From NCBI GenBank assembly GCA_019843655.1, contig JACDQD010000003.1:32352224-32416223 (forward strand): DNA of 64,000 bases, in the 5' to 3' direction. Every line of letters starts with the position of its first letter. Positions within the stretch are counted from its first letter, which is position 1. Under the pieces are notes generated by a model. The model worked only from the letters and a program-made list of their open reading frames with translations. It made no database searches and was not told where the DNA came from. Shown piece after piece: positions 63,201-64,000 of this stretch. This DNA is from Lethocerus indicus (lineage: Eukaryota > Arthropoda > Insecta > Hemiptera > Belostomatidae). A program made the translations under genes and the position numbers.

Positions 63201-64000
63201 TAAATTTTAAACATTTCCGGAGGAGGGACGAGTATTTAAATATTCACGAAACGCCTAGTCCACGAAAAGTGCAACTTTCTATACAATCTGCATATTTCAT
63301 TTGTGCTATTAATGGAATGCCTAAGTATATAATCCCCGAGCTTCAGAAACAAGACTGAATCATTCATGGCTTCAAGCGTGCAATGGAAAAATGATTTTCT
63401 ACACTGGAGTATTTTAGTACTTTGAAAGACCATGATCATTGAGGTAGCATTAACTGTCGTCTCTGAAAAAGTAAATGAGTCGCACTCATGCTATTTTGCA
63501 GTTATCATTGCCTAACCCAATTAAGGACTACATATACAAATAAATATTTGTATATGTATAAATATTTGTAGTTTGAAATAAAATTTTCTCAACTGTTAGT
63601 TAATTCCTGTTTTTTAGATTAATTATTTGAAATTTCTGTCGAAGAGAATTTTATATTACGACGTAGTATCTTAAAATCTTCCTGGTCGAGCTTCCGTGTG
63701 TTTCGATTTCCCTTGGCTCTCTTGTTTCGAATATCCTGTTTGTTAACATTTTGTGCTGTCTCGTATTAAATTCATCTTATGTAAACGTCGGTATAAAGAA
63801 AATAAAACTGCTGTAATCTCGTTTTAATAGTGTGAAGCGTACAGAAGAGACATTAAACTTACAAAGTCGTCAAAGACGTTTACACGACTTCCCTATATTA
63901 CTGAAATCGCGGAAAGACTCCAAGAATGTATTCCTTGTTTTTCTTTTGTCCAACCAGGAACACAATGTGTTATTGGACTCATCAATAAACATTACCCATC
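63201..64000. other. intergenic, no gene seen
   Basis: AT-rich to the window end, with a perfect palindrome at 63529-63558. Confidence 0.5.
63529..63558. repeat. perfect inverted repeat, 14-bp arms, 2-bp spacer
   Basis: TACATATACAAATA, AA, TATTTGTATATGTA. Followed by a further TAAATATTTGTA. Could extrude as a cruciform. Confidence 0.9.

Overview
This window reads as eukaryotic, mostly non-coding nuclear DNA, most likely from an arthropod, probably an insect with a repeat-rich genome. The evidence is AT-rich sequence without dense open frames, long dinucleotide microsatellites, several families of decayed tRNA-derived (SINE-like) repeats, a decayed non-LTR retrotransposon tail carrying an RNase H motif, a hAT-like transposon end, and a few TCAGT-type initiator motifs of the arthropod kind. 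I cannot name the species. I found no complete protein-coding gene, no operon-like layout, no CRISPR array, and no rRNA or intact tRNA gene. Open frames of 60 to 143 codons occur all over both strands and I treat them as chance.

Layout. Positions 1-172 are a GC-rich, coding-like island open on both strands, followed on + by a candidate poly(A) site (338-385). About 2.3-2.7 kb and 3.6-4.15 kb are two more GC/CpG-richer islands with short open frames but no recognisable protein. 5.22-5.41 kb is a minus-strand copy of the main SINE-like family. 6.94-7.66 kb is the best candidate promoter and 5' non-coding exon: CpG-rich, CA repeats, TCAGTG/TCAGTT initiators and a strong splice-donor match. 7.7-8.3 kb holds a short direct repeat and a possible minus-strand reading frame. 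From 8.3 to 20.4 kb I see only simple repeats and one SINE fragment of note. 20.47-20.83 kb carries the 3' end of a dead LINE ORF2, followed by two copies of a tRNA-derived SINE (21.17-21.43 kb). 29.0-32.9 kb is the richest part: three copies of a hairpin-forming SINE-like element, two with exact target-site duplications. The rest is intergenic sequence with (AT)n and (CT)n microsatellites, poly(G) tracts, more SINE fragments (46.5, 49.8, 52.8, 56.3, 58.9, 61.4, 63.1 kb) and a hAT-like end (57.7 kb).

How it fits together: at least four tRNA-derived repeat families appear beside one decayed RNase H-bearing LINE. Elements of that LINE type could have supplied the machinery that moved the SINEs, but nothing here proves the pairing. 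The most unusual item is the inverted-arm SINE-like family. Its copies share a 3' end (CTACGGTA), carry target-site duplications of 12 and 15 bp, and have a 3' half that is the reverse complement of the 5' half.
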